DNA of 64,000 bases from Aurantiacibacter spongiae (lineage in GTDB: Bacteria > Pseudomonadota > Alphaproteobacteria > Sphingomonadales > Sphingomonadaceae): NCBI RefSeq assembly GCF_003815535.1, contig NZ_RPFZ01000001.1, positions 372,001 through 436,000 of the forward strand. The letters run 5' to 3'. The position numbers and the translations under genes are program-made. The first letter of the stretch is position 1, and each line of letters starts with the position of its first letter. Below, piece after piece: positions 17,276-28,502 of the stretch. The notes under the pieces were generated by a model. It worked only from the letters and a program-made list of their open reading frames with translations. It searched no databases and was not told the origin of the DNA.

Positions 17276-17852
17276 GGCTCATGACCCGCTTCCCCCGCCG
17301 GATTTCCCGCTTCGAGTAAAGCGGTTTGCCTGGACGTTCGTCTGGTTCACCATGTTTCGCCCTACCCCGGTCCCGCTTCATACATGGCGACGCTTTCTCT
17401 TGAGACTTTTCGGCGCGAGAATGGGACGGGCGACGAACGCTTATCCATCGGCACGGATCTGGGCACCGTGGAATCTCGTGATGGAAGACGGTTCGTGCCT
17501 GGGTCCGGAAACCGATTGCTACAACGTCGCGCCGGTACGGCTCGGGCGTGGGGCTACCGTCAGTCAGAAGTCGTATCTTTGCACGGCGAGCCACACGCTC
17601 GACAGCGCCTTCACACTCGTTGGAGCCCCGATCGAGTTGAAGGCCAAGGCCTGGATCGCGGCTCGGGCATTGATCGGACCCGGCGTCACCCTGGCCGAAG
17701 GTGCGGTCGTGGCCGCCGGCGCCGTCGTCATGAAGGACGTAGCCGTGAACACGGTGGTCGCCGGCAATCCCGCCCGGCCCGTCAGCGAAAGTGCCCTGTT
17801 CGTGGAAGACGCCGACAACAAGCTGATCACCGAGCAGCCAGCCGACCGATGA
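17274..17852 (+). CDS. WcaF-like polysaccharide acetyltransferase
   Basis: A 192-residue left-handed beta-helix acyltransferase of the type annotated as putative colanic acid biosynthesis acetyltransferase. The N-terminal segment FRPTPVPLHTWRRFLLRLFG is typical of that group. Hexapeptide repeats follow (IWAPWNLVMEDGSCLG, VRLGRGATVS, WIAARALIGPGVTLAEGAVV), ending with VVAGNPARPV. It presumably O-acetylates a sugar of the exopolysaccharide using acetyl-CoA. It is divergent from the GT4 gene at 15837-17042, and its stop overlaps the ATG of the next glycosyltransferase (ATGA). Confidence 0.87.
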   Translation: MAHDPLPPPDFPLRVKRFAWTFVWFTMFRPTPVPLHTWRRFLLRLFGARMGRATNAYPSARIWAPWNLVMEDGSCLGPETDCYNVAPVRLGRGATVSQKSYLCTASHTLDSAFTLVGAPIELKAKAWIAARALIGPGVTLAEGAVVAAGAVVMKDVAVNTVVAGNPARPVSESALFVEDADNKLITEQPADR

Positions 17853-18775
17853 ACGATCCGCGAGTCACGACTATCATCCTCACCAAAAACGAGGAGCGAC
17901 ATCTGCGCCGTGCTATCGCCAGCGTGGCTGCTGATAGCGACAGCGTCATCGTCCTGGATTCGGGCAGTACCGATGCGACAGAAGCCATCGCGAGGGAAAT
18001 GGGAGCGCGCTTCGAAACCAATCCCTGGGTCAATCACGCCGCCCAGTTCAATCATGGGCTCCGGCTTGTCGACAAGGATGCGGAATGGGTCTTGCGTCTC
18101 GACGCGGACGAGATACTCGAAAAGGGCTGGTATCGCCGCTTCGCAGAACAACTTGCCGACCGCCCGGGAGCCGCAGGCTTCACCTTCACGCGCACGATGA
18201 CCTTTCGCGGTAAACCAATCAGGCGCGGCCTCGCCCGCACGCGGCAGTTGCGTCTGTTTCGCGCCGGACTTGGCCGATGCGAGGCGCGCTGGATGGACGA
18301 ACACATCGTCGTCGATGGGCCGGTGGCCAAACTCGATATCGAACTGCTTGACGACAATCTCAACGATCTTGCCTGGTGGACCGACAAACACCAGGCCTAT
18401 GCCAACCGCGAAGCGATCGAACTCCTGCTGAACGAAAGGAGGGAAGAGTCCACCGGACTGACCATGACGCGGCAGGCGCGGATCAAGCGATGGATCAAGG
18501 ATCGTATCTACCGTCGATTACCCTCGGGCTTGCGCGCTTTGGCGTTCTTTCTCCTGCGCTACGTCTTCGCGCTCGGTTTTCTCGACGGGAGGCGGGGCTT
18601 TCAGTTCCATGTCCTGCAGGGCTTCTGGTACCGTCTTTACGTCGACATCCGGATCGAGGAGATCGAGGCGCTCATGCGGCGCGAGGGGATTGATCTGCCC
18701 GCCGCTATACGATCGGTAACGGGAATTGCGGTCGGCCAGGTCGATGACGTTGCAAAGCGTCCGAGAACGCCATGA
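17849..18775 (+). CDS. Glycosyltransferase family 2
   Basis: A 308-residue GT-A enzyme resembling the KdtX/WaaE-type glucosyltransferases. TTIILTKNEERHLRRAI marks the nucleotide-binding strand and LRLDADEIL the metal-binding D-x-D. WWTDKHQAYANREAIE is a C-terminal motif shared by this subgroup. A hydrophobic stretch near the C-terminus (ALAFFLLRYVFALGFL) suggests membrane association. It overlaps its neighbours by 4 bases on both sides (ATGA), so 17274-20028 is a single translationally coupled cassette of one acetyltransferase and two glycosyltransferases. Confidence 0.9.
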   Translation: MNDPRVTTIILTKNEERHLRRAIASVAADSDSVIVLDSGSTDATEAIAREMGARFETNPWVNHAAQFNHGLRLVDKDAEWVLRLDADEILEKGWYRRFAEQLADRPGAAGFTFTRTMTFRGKPIRRGLARTRQLRLFRAGLGRCEARWMDEHIVVDGPVAKLDIELLDDNLNDLAWWTDKHQAYANREAIELLLNERREESTGLTMTRQARIKRWIKDRIYRRLPSGLRALAFFLLRYVFALGFLDGRRGFQFHVLQGFWYRLYVDIRIEEIEALMRREGIDLPAAIRSVTGIAVGQVDDVAKRPRTP

Positions 18776-20028
18776 ACGAGCTGTCGAGACAGTCGGTGGC
18801 CGCGCCTCGGTTGATTTTCGTCAATCGCTATTTCTGGCCAGATCGCAGTGCCACTTCCCAGATTCTCAGCGATATCGCCTTCTACCTCGTCGGCAGGGGT
18901 TATCGGGTCGAGGTCATCGCCAGTCGCCTTTCCTACGAAGGCGACGAAGCGCCCTACCCGGCGAACGAGGTCCGTCAGGGTGTTGTGATCCACCGTGTCA
19001 CGACACCGCGGTTCGGGCGTGCCAATGTCATTGGGCGCGTCGCCGATTATCTCGGCTTCTATATCGGTGCCTTTGCAAAGGTTCTCTCACTCGCCCGCGA
19101 AGGCGATGTAGTCATCGCCAAGACCGATCCTCCGGTTCTTTCCGCGCCGGTCGGATTGGCCGCACGTCTGAAGAGAGCCAGGCGCGCAACCTGGTTGCAG
19201 GATCTTTATCCGGAGGTCGCAGAAGCCTTCGCTGTTCTCCGTAAGAACGGCCTTTTGGCGTCAATGGTGCGCGCTTCACGCGACCGTTCCTTGCGTGATG
19301 CCACAATGAATATCGCGATCGGAGAGCGAATGGCACAGATCGTGAGGCAAGCAGGTGTGAAGAAGGAACGGATCGTCGTCATTCCCAACATGACCGATGA
19401 CGAAGCGATCACACCAGTAGACGCGATCGACAACCCGCTGCGGCGCGAATGGGGGTTTGGTCCTGACGATCTCGTGGTCGGATATTCAGGCAATCTCGGC
19501 CGGGCGCACGAGGTGGACACGGTACTCGATGCAGCGGAACGGCTGGAGGCTATGGGGCGGGACGACATCCGGTTCCTGGTCATCGGTGGTGGCTATCTGC
19601 ACCCCCACCTCGAAGCGGAAATCGCTCGCCGCGGCCTCACCAATTTCGTTGTCAAACCTTATCAGCCTCGCGAGCGGCTCAACCTCTCGCTTACCGTTCC
19701 CGACGTTCACTGGGTGTCGTTGCGGCCGGCACTGGAAGGTCTCATCGTGCCCAGCAAGTTCTACGGTGCCGCGGCCAGCGGACGGCCGGTCGTATTCATC
19801 GGCGACAGCGATGGCGAGATCGCGCCGCTGGTTCATGACCGAAAATGCGGAGCCATCATCGAGCAGGGAGCGTCCGACCATCTCGTCGATACCCTCTGCG
19901 ACTACGCCGACAGGCCGCAACAGCGGCTTGCGCAAGGCCGCAACGCCAGGTCGATGGTGGTCGAGAAGTTCAGTCGTCGTTCGGTTTACGAGGCGTGGGA
20001 CGCTTTGGTCGACCGACTGCTAGCCTAG
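18772..20028 (+). CDS. Glycosyltransferase family 4 (WcaI-like)
   Basis: A 418-residue GT-B glycosyltransferase resembling colanic-acid WcaI. The N-terminal domain begins with LIFVNRYFWPDRSATSQ and includes WLQDLYPEVAEAF. The C-terminal domain has VVGYSGNLGRAHEVDTV and EGLIVPSKFYGAAASGRPVV, the donor-binding region in which the usual E-x7-E is shifted, as in WcaI homologues. It is the last gene of the coupled cassette and faces the convergent sugar transferase gene 8 bases away. The sugar donor is not deducible. Confidence 0.88.
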   Translation: MNELSRQSVAAPRLIFVNRYFWPDRSATSQILSDIAFYLVGRGYRVEVIASRLSYEGDEAPYPANEVRQGVVIHRVTTPRFGRANVIGRVADYLGFYIGAFAKVLSLAREGDVVIAKTDPPVLSAPVGLAARLKRARRATWLQDLYPEVAEAFAVLRKNGLLASMVRASRDRSLRDATMNIAIGERMAQIVRQAGVKKERIVVIPNMTDDEAITPVDAIDNPLRREWGFGPDDLVVGYSGNLGRAHEVDTVLDAAERLEAMGRDDIRFLVIGGGYLHPHLEAEIARRGLTNFVVKPYQPRERLNLSLTVPDVHWVSLRPALEGLIVPSKFYGAAASGRPVVFIGDSDGEIAPLVHDRKCGAIIEQGASDHLVDTLCDYADRPQQRLAQGRNARSMVVEKFSRRSVYEAWDALVDRLLA

Positions 20029-20035
20029 CCGCGCA

Positions 20036-21325
20036 CTACCGCGCGCCATGTCCGCTCAGGACAACGAAAGCAGTACGGGCAAGGATCAGCAGGTCGAGCC
20101 AGTACGAGAAGTTCTTGATGTAATAAAAATCGTACTGAAGCTTGTCGTCGATGTCATGAAGGTCGGTGACGTGCCCCTGATTTACCTGCGCCCACCCGGT
20201 GATGCCGGGTCTCACGATGTGACGGTAATCGTAGAACGGGATTTCGCGGCGATACCAGTTCGCCAGGTCCACGGCTTCCGGCCGTGGTCCGATCCAGCTC
20301 ATCTGACCGAGCAGGATGTTCCACATCTGCGGTAATTCGTCGATGCGAGTGCGGCGAAGAAACCCCCCGACGCGCGTGATGCGGGGATCGTTGTCATTCG
20401 TCATGGCACTGGCGCGGCGTTCATCCTCGCTGGTCGACAGGCTTTCGGTTCGCATCGTGCGAAACTTCGCGACCTTGAAAGGCAGCCCGCGATAACCGCT
20501 GCGATACTGCCGGAACAGGGCGGGTCCGGGCGATTCCAGCTTGATGAACAGCGCAACCAGCAGCATCGGGGCGAGCAGCAGAGGCGCAAGGGCGAGGACC
20601 AGCAAAGCGTCGACCACCCGCTTCGCCCGCAAGAAGGACATGTTGGGCAGAAGCGATCCGAAGCTGTTTTCCGAAAGATGCTCGACCTGCACCTTTCCGG
20701 TAGCTGCCTCGTAGACCTGCTTGAAGTGAAACACGGGGATGCCCGCCAATGCAGCCCGCGCCAGCATGGCTTCCCAGTCCGGGCCATGATCATGGTGAAG
20801 GTCGGCGACGATCATCGCGCCCTGCCCCGTTGGCAGGATCGGTTCGCGCAACGGCACGGTCTTCAGCCCCATCTGGCCGAGGCGTTCGATACGGCCACCG
20901 CGCACGGCGTAGAAGACATTGTCGTCCGAGCGTGCGTCGAGGCCGACGAAGCAGAGGAAGATTACCGTGGACCAGAAGGCGTTGATGCCGAAAACGGGTA
21001 TCGAGTATTCGATACGCAGGGCGAGAATGCCCATCGCCACGATGCCGAAGCTCGAAACGAATGTCGGAATGACAGTGCCGTATTGCTTGACACCGGGATA
21101 GATGTTTACCCGCCGCGCAAAGAAGATCGCAGCGATCGTCGCGATGATCGACGCGATCAGCGAATGCTTGATCGGCCCCGGTTGAAGGAACGGCGCGTTT
21201 CCTCCGAAATAGAAAAATGTCGGAACTACCGAGCCCAGCACGATGCACGCGCAAACCTGCACGGTGAAGGACCGGATGAAGCTGCGCCGGTCCTGTATCA
21301 GCCTGTTCGGGGCTGCCATCAGCAT
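20036..21325 (-). CDS. Undecaprenyl-phosphate sugar phosphotransferase (WcaJ/GumD type)
   Basis: A 429-residue membrane enzyme that starts repeat-unit assembly by moving a sugar-1-phosphate onto undecaprenyl phosphate. The N-terminal half has several hydrophobic helices (around residues 20-40, 50-70, 90-105 and 115-130). The C-terminal catalytic domain is preceded by a long hydrophobic segment and carries KLESPGPALFRQYRSGYRGLPF and FLRRTRIDELPQMWNILLGQMS, then RPEAVDLANWYRREIPFY and KPGITGWAQV-like RPGITGWAQV. These are the conserved bacterial sugar transferase motifs. It would supply the lipid-linked primer for the glycosyltransferases in this region. ATG 21319 is an alternative start. Confidence 0.92.
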   Translation of the reverse strand: MLMAAPNRLIQDRRSFIRSFTVQVCACIVLGSVVPTFFYFGGNAPFLQPGPIKHSLIASIIATIAAIFFARRVNIYPGVKQYGTVIPTFVSSFGIVAMGILALRIEYSIPVFGINAFWSTVIFLCFVGLDARSDDNVFYAVRGGRIERLGQMGLKTVPLREPILPTGQGAMIVADLHHDHGPDWEAMLARAALAGIPVFHFKQVYEAATGKVQVEHLSENSFGSLLPNMSFLRAKRVVDALLVLALAPLLLAPMLLVALFIKLESPGPALFRQYRSGYRGLPFKVAKFRTMRTESLSTSEDERRASAMTNDNDPRITRVGGFLRRTRIDELPQMWNILLGQMSWIGPRPEAVDLANWYRREIPFYDYRHIVRPGITGWAQVNQGHVTDLHDIDDKLQYDFYYIKNFSYWLDLLILARTAFVVLSGHGAR

Positions 21326-21426
21326 AAAATCGAATGTATCCCAAGCGTACGAACCGGCAGCTTTTCAGCCGATTGGTTCGATCTTTCGCGGGCTTAGGCA
21401 GTCAGCATAACACTGGCAAGTCCGCG

Positions 21427-22473
21427 TCAGACCGGATCCTGCGCGGTGCCGTCAACCGTCCAGGTCTGGCCCTTGGCAAGGAGTTTGGCGAAGCTTGCTT
21501 CCTTGCCCTCGCTAGCCCGGCGCTTCTCGTCATGGACGGCTGCCTCGTATGTCGGTTTGGGATCGTCGTAGATGACGCCGAGCGGCATGGGGAACGGCCC
21601 GAAAGGCAATTCGACGAGCATGTGAGCGAGCACGCGGTTGGTGGCATCGTGCACAACGACGCCGGCCGCTTCCCAATCGCCGTCAGACACATCGACGACC
21701 TCGAAAGCGAAGCGTGACGGATCGAGCCTCAGTCCCTTCACGCCGCCGGTCTTTTCGCTGCCGAAGAGCATCGGCTCGCCGTGTGAGAGCCAAAGCTGTT
21801 GCTGATCGGCGCCCTTGGGCCGCGCGAAATCATCGAACACGTCCTTGTTGTAGACGATGCAGTTCTGGAAGATCTCGATAAAGGCCGCGCCCCGATGGGC
21901 ATGAGCGGCGGTGAGGATATCGGGCAGGTTCCTGGACACGTCGATTCCACGCCCCACGAACCGCGCCCCCGCCCCGAGCGCGAAAGCGCAGGGATTGGCC
22001 GGGTGATCGACCGATCCGAGAGGCGTGGAGGGCGATCTCGTGTTTTCCCGGCTGGTGGGCGAATACTGGCCTTTGGTGAGGCCGTAGATCTCGTTGTTGA
22101 ACAGCAGGATCTGCATGTCGACGTTGCGGCGCAGGACATGCATGAGATGGTTACCGCCGATCGAAAGGCCATCGCCATCGCCAGTGACCAGCCAGACATC
22201 GAGATCCGGGTTGGCCAGCTTGATTCCGGTCGCAAAGGCAGGCGCGCGGCCATGGATCGTATGGAAGCCGTAGCTTTCCATGTAGTAGGGGAAGCGGCTG
22301 GAACAGCCGATGCCACTGACGAAAACGGTGTTCGCCGGGTCCGCTCCGAGTTGCGGAAGGGTGCGCTGCACCGCCTTCAGGATAGCGTAGTCCCCGCAAC
22401 CCGGACACCAGCGCACCTCCTGGTCGGTTTCCCAGTCCTTCAGGCTCGTTTCGATCTTCGTCAGTTGGTTCAT
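21427..22473 (-). CDS. korB: 2-oxoacid:ferredoxin oxidoreductase, beta subunit
   Basis: A 348-residue thiamine-pyrophosphate-binding subunit of a 2-oxoglutarate-type ferredoxin oxidoreductase. RWCPGCGDYAIL near the N-terminus carries the conserved cysteines. GRAPAFATGIKLANPDLDVWLVTGDGDGLSIGGNH is the TPP/Mg region (GDGD...N). Together with korA it would decarboxylate 2-oxoglutarate (or a related 2-oxoacid) with ferredoxin as electron acceptor. It is separated from korA by a 30-residue membrane peptide on the same strand. Confidence 0.92.
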   Translation of the reverse strand: MNQLTKIETSLKDWETDQEVRWCPGCGDYAILKAVQRTLPQLGADPANTVFVSGIGCSSRFPYYMESYGFHTIHGRAPAFATGIKLANPDLDVWLVTGDGDGLSIGGNHLMHVLRRNVDMQILLFNNEIYGLTKGQYSPTSRENTRSPSTPLGSVDHPANPCAFALGAGARFVGRGIDVSRNLPDILTAAHAHRGAAFIEIFQNCIVYNKDVFDDFARPKGADQQQLWLSHGEPMLFGSEKTGGVKGLRLDPSRFAFEVVDVSDGDWEAAGVVVHDATNRVLAHMLVELPFGPFPMPLGVIYDDPKPTYEAAVHDEKRRASEGKEASFAKLLAKGQTWTVDGTAQDPV

Positions 22474-22491
22474 GGTTCGCTTTTCAACGTA

Positions 22492-22584
22492 TCAGTTCAT
22501 GATCCAGAACAAAGCGGCCAGGGCGATCGCCACAAAAAAGACGATAAGGGCCACCCGGTTCTTCTTCGTTCGTTGATGTCGCAT
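22492..22584 (-). CDS. 30-residue single-pass membrane peptide between korA and korB
   Basis: A very short open frame: a basic N-terminus (MRHQRTKKNR) followed by one hydrophobic helix (VALIVFFVAIALAALFWIM) and a stop. It is preceded by AGGAGA six bases upstream of the ATG, a better ribosome binding site than many genes here. It lies between korA (ends 22652) and korB (starts 22473) on the same strand, so it should be transcribed with them. The positive-inside pattern predicts an N-in, C-out topology. The function is unknown; it might anchor or tune the oxidoreductase or a neighbouring complex. Confidence 0.6.
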   Translation of the reverse strand: MRHQRTKKNRVALIVFFVAIALAALFWIMN

Positions 22585-22651
22585 CTAGCAATCTCCTGTG
22601 CGGAAAGCGGGTACCGAGCCCTATCCTGAAAACTTTGCGACACCAACAGGT

Positions 22652-24589
22652 TCAATTGTCGGCGCTACTCGAAATGGGGGGAAGCTGCTCGTCATTTACT
22701 GGCACCTGACCGCCCTCGTTTCCGTCGATCCTGTCGAAGTAAGCCTCGATCGCTTCTTCGAGCTCCGCGATCTGGAACGGTTGGCCGCTGGTCTTTGTCA
22801 GACTCTCGCACCTGACGAGATACTGGTCGCGCAGCAAGGTCTTGAGCTGGCCAGTGTTCATTTCCGGAACCAGCACGTGATCGAAGCGGCCGAGCATCTC
22901 GCCCAGATTCGCCGGCAGGGGCCAGATGTGACGAACGTGGATGTGGCTGACCTTGCGCCCCCGCGCGATCCACCGACTGACTGCCTGGCGGATCGGGCCG
23001 AAGGTGCTGCCCCAGCCTACCACGGCCAGTTCTCCCGACGGCTCGCCAAGCTCGATTTCCTGATCCGCGACGACGATCCCGGCGACCTTGTTCTTGCGCG
23101 CGTCGGTCATCGCCTGATGGTTGTCGGGCGAATAGTCGATATTCCCTGTCGTCGCGTTCTTCTCGATCCCGCCCACGCGGTGCATGAGGCCGGGCGTGCC
23201 CGGTTTTACCCAGGGTCGCGCACCTTTTTCGTCCCGGATATAGGGATGGAACTCCTCACCTGCCGGTGCCTCTTGCAGGAAAGTGACCGGAAACCGCTCG
23301 TAGGCGGCAGGATCCGGGACTTTCCATGGCTCCGCGGCGTTCGCGATATAACCGTCGGTCAGCAACATGACCGGCGTCATGTACTGCGTTGCGATACGGC
23401 AAGCCTCGATCGCAACGTCGAACGCGTCGCCCGGCGAACGAGCGGCCAGTACCGGCATGGGGGCGTCGCCATTTCGCCCGTAGACGGCCTGGTAAAGGTC
23501 ACTTTGCTCGGTCTTGGTCGGTAGTCCGGTGGACGGGCCGCCTCGCTGGGAATTAACGATGACGAGTGGCAATTCGACCATGATTCCCAGACCCATCGCC
23601 TCGGTCTTCAGCGCGATGCCCGGGCCGGAAGAACTGGTGACGCCAAGCTGCCCCGCGTAGCTCGCGCCAATGGCGGCACAGATGGCGGCGATTTCGTCCT
23701 CCGCCTGAAATGTGATGACGTCGAATTCCTTGAGCCGTGCGAGATGGTGCAGGATCGCACTGGCCGGGGTTATCGGATAGCCGCCGAAGAACAGGGGAAG
23801 TTCGGCGAGCTGCGCTCCGGCGACTAGGCCGAGTGAAATGCTCTCCGCTCCCGTGATCGTGCGATAAAGCCCGGGTTCCTGCTCCAGCGGCGGCATCGCA
23901 ACCTGTTGCAGGGGACCGGACAATTCCGCCGTCTCGCCATAGGCATGGCCGGCGTTGAGCGCCGCGATATTGGCAGCGGCGATATCGGGCTTTCTGGCGA
24001 ATTTGTCGTTCAGCCAGTCGACGATCGGCTGGCGATCGCGATCGAACATCCATAATGCCAGGCCCAGCGTCCACATGTTCTTCGAGCGCAGGGCATCCTT
24101 GTTGCCGAGCCCGAAATCCTTCACCGCCTCTATGGTCAGGGCTGAAATGTCGAACGCGAGAACGTCCCACCTGGCGAGGCTTCCGTCTTCCAGCGGGTTG
24201 GCGTCGTATTTCGCTTTGTCGAGATTACGCTTCGTGAATTCCCCCGTATCGGCAATGATGAGGCCGCCCGGCCGCAACGCTTCCAGGTTTACCTTCAGGG
24301 CCGCCGGGTTCATCACCACCAGAACGTCTGGCGCGTCGCCAGCGGTGTTGATCTGCCGGCTTCCGAAATTGATCTGAAATGCCGAAACGCCGAACAACGT
24401 ACCCTGCGGCGCACGAATTTCGGCGGGAAAATCGGGAAATGTCGACAGGTCGTTGCCCGCAAGCGCGGTGGACAACGTGAACTGGCCGCCGGTCAGTTGC
24501 ATCCCGTCGCCGCTGTCACCGGCGAAACGCACGACAATGGCGTCCCGCTTCGAAAGGTCCGGCCGTCGCTCGGCCTGCTGTGTCGCCAT
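22652..24589 (-). CDS. korA: 2-oxoacid:ferredoxin oxidoreductase, alpha subunit (gamma-alpha fusion)
   Basis: A 645-residue subunit in which the gamma domain (FAGDSGDGMQLTGGQF near the N-terminus) is fused to the alpha domain (FGGYPITPASAILHHLA, then FQAEDEIAAICAAIGASYAG). This is the usual KorA form in aerobic bacteria. With korB it would form the 2-oxoglutarate:ferredoxin oxidoreductase, an alternative or supplement to the NAD-dependent 2-oxoglutarate dehydrogenase. The ATG has a good AGAGGAA ribosome binding site. It is divergent from rppH; the 130 bases between should contain both promoters. Confidence 0.93.
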   Translation of the reverse strand: MATQQAERRPDLSKRDAIVVRFAGDSGDGMQLTGGQFTLSTALAGNDLSTFPDFPAEIRAPQGTLFGVSAFQINFGSRQINTAGDAPDVLVVMNPAALKVNLEALRPGGLIIADTGEFTKRNLDKAKYDANPLEDGSLARWDVLAFDISALTIEAVKDFGLGNKDALRSKNMWTLGLALWMFDRDRQPIVDWLNDKFARKPDIAAANIAALNAGHAYGETAELSGPLQQVAMPPLEQEPGLYRTITGAESISLGLVAGAQLAELPLFFGGYPITPASAILHHLARLKEFDVITFQAEDEIAAICAAIGASYAGQLGVTSSSGPGIALKTEAMGLGIMVELPLVIVNSQRGGPSTGLPTKTEQSDLYQAVYGRNGDAPMPVLAARSPGDAFDVAIEACRIATQYMTPVMLLTDGYIANAAEPWKVPDPAAYERFPVTFLQEAPAGEEFHPYIRDEKGARPWVKPGTPGLMHRVGGIEKNATTGNIDYSPDNHQAMTDARKNKVAGIVVADQEIELGEPSGELAVVGWGSTFGPIRQAVSRWIARGRKVSHIHVRHIWPLPANLGEMLGRFDHVLVPEMNTGQLKTLLRDQYLVRCESLTKTSGQPFQIAELEEAIEAYFDRIDGNEGGQVPVNDEQLPPISSSADN

Positions 24590-24719
24590 TATTCCTCTTT
24601 CCTGCTGCCTTCAGCGTGAGCGGGCGACCTAGGTTCCCAAGTCACCAAGGACAATCAAGTTTTTCTGTCCAGCGAGCAATGACTGGAATTCGCCTTCCCG
24701 CGATCCTATCACCCGGTGA

Positions 24720-25211
24720 ATGAAGGATCCCGAATATCTCCGATATCGCCCATGCGTGGGCACCATGCTGGTTAACGAAAGGGGTGAGGCCTTCGTCGGC
24801 AAACGCATCGACAATCGCGAAGGCGACTGGTGGCAGATGCCGCAGGGCGGCGTCGATCTGGGCGAGGATCTCGATGTCGCCATGCTCCGCGAACTCGGCG
24901 AAGAAACGGGGGCCAGCCCGCAACACCTTGAGATTGTCCATCGCATGGAGCAGGAGCAGTTCTACGACCTGCCGGAAGATTTGCAGGGCAAGCTGTGGGG
25001 CGGGCGTTACAAGGGGCAGCGCCAGAAGTGGTATCTGGTCCGCTTTACCGGCAGTGATGCCGACATCGACCTGGAGGCCCACGAACATCCGGAATTCTGC
25101 GAATGGAAGTGGGTCGATCCGGATCTGCTGCCAGAGTTGATCGTGCCGTTCAAGAAACCGATCTACGAAGCGGTCGTGGCCGAATTCAAACCACGACTCC
25201 GACTGCTGTAG
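24720..25211 (+). CDS. rppH: RNA pyrophosphohydrolase
   Basis: A 163-residue Nudix hydrolase that removes pyrophosphate from the 5' end of mRNA and so triggers RNase E-dependent decay. The N-terminus LRYRPCVGTMLVN and WQMPQGGVD are RppH-specific. The Nudix box spans about residues 43-65, including REL-GEETG with catalytic glutamates. FCEWKWVDPDLLPELIVPFK is the typical C-terminal signature. Length is as expected. It is convergent with the TPR gene that follows. Confidence 0.93.
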   Translation: MKDPEYLRYRPCVGTMLVNERGEAFVGKRIDNREGDWWQMPQGGVDLGEDLDVAMLRELGEETGASPQHLEIVHRMEQEQFYDLPEDLQGKLWGGRYKGQRQKWYLVRFTGSDADIDLEAHEHPEFCEWKWVDPDLLPELIVPFKKPIYEAVVAEFKPRLRLL

Positions 25212-25223
25212 AAATCCGTCCGA

Positions 25224-25721
25224 TCAGTTCTGCGTCACCTCTTCATCCTGGGTAACCATTTCGGCCGTCATCACCAGAGGACCGCGATCGATCGCGGCAG
25301 CCAGTGTCGCGGTTTCTGCACAATCGCTGCCGCAAAGATCGCGCAGCCGGCTCAGGTTTTCGCGCGCGGCGGATATCGCGCCCTTCTCGACCAGGGCTTC
25401 CCCCTCACCCGCGATCGCTGCGAGGTTCTCCGGATCGCGCTCCTGCGCTTCGCGGTAAAAGTGGATCGCCTTACCCTGCAATCCCTCCGCCCGCGCCGCG
25501 GAAGCGAGGTCCAGATAGATCGCGGTGTAGGCCGGATCGACGGCGAGCGCTGCCTCGAACGAACTGATCGCATCCTGCACGTTGCCTGCCTGCATCTGCG
25601 AACGGCCTTCCGCCACCAGCGCAGCGGCACGCGGATCGGGTTGATGATCCTCGGCAAAACCCACGCTCGCGCTCACTGCCACGAACAGCGACAACAGGGC
25701 GGCGGCGGGCGCGTAACGCAT
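25224..25721 (-). CDS. Secreted TPR-repeat protein
   Basis: A 165-residue protein with a Sec signal peptide (hydrophobic ALLSLFVAVSASVGFA, likely cleaved after FAED or just before) and about three tetratricopeptide repeats over residues 30-120 (for example AISSFEAALAVDPAY and AIHFYREAQERDPENLAAI). ATG 25721 is preferred because GGAAGGAA lies 6 bases upstream and the signal peptide then starts correctly; a longer version from 25781 would bury it. TPRs mediate protein contacts in the periplasm, but the partner is unknown. Two cysteines (CGSDC) near the C-terminus could form a disulfide. Confidence 0.75.
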   Translation of the reverse strand: MRYAPAAALLSLFVAVSASVGFAEDHQPDPRAAALVAEGRSQMQAGNVQDAISSFEAALAVDPAYTAIYLDLASAARAEGLQGKAIHFYREAQERDPENLAAIAGEGEALVEKGAISAARENLSRLRDLCGSDCAETATLAAAIDRGPLVMTAEMVTQDEEVTQN

Positions 25722-25794
25722 GAACAATTCCTTCCATCGTGACCGGTCGTTGGCCGCGGCGATTGGCGGAGTATCGGTCATCGGGAAAGGCGTA

Positions 25795-28502
<2,708 letters not shown>

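Noticed and set aside
17384-17848. A longer start for the glycosyltransferase that begins at 17849
   Set aside because: The extension is out of frame with, and fully inside, the acetyltransferase gene, and encodes Arg-rich non-homologous sequence; the ATGA overlap at 17849 gives the natural start.
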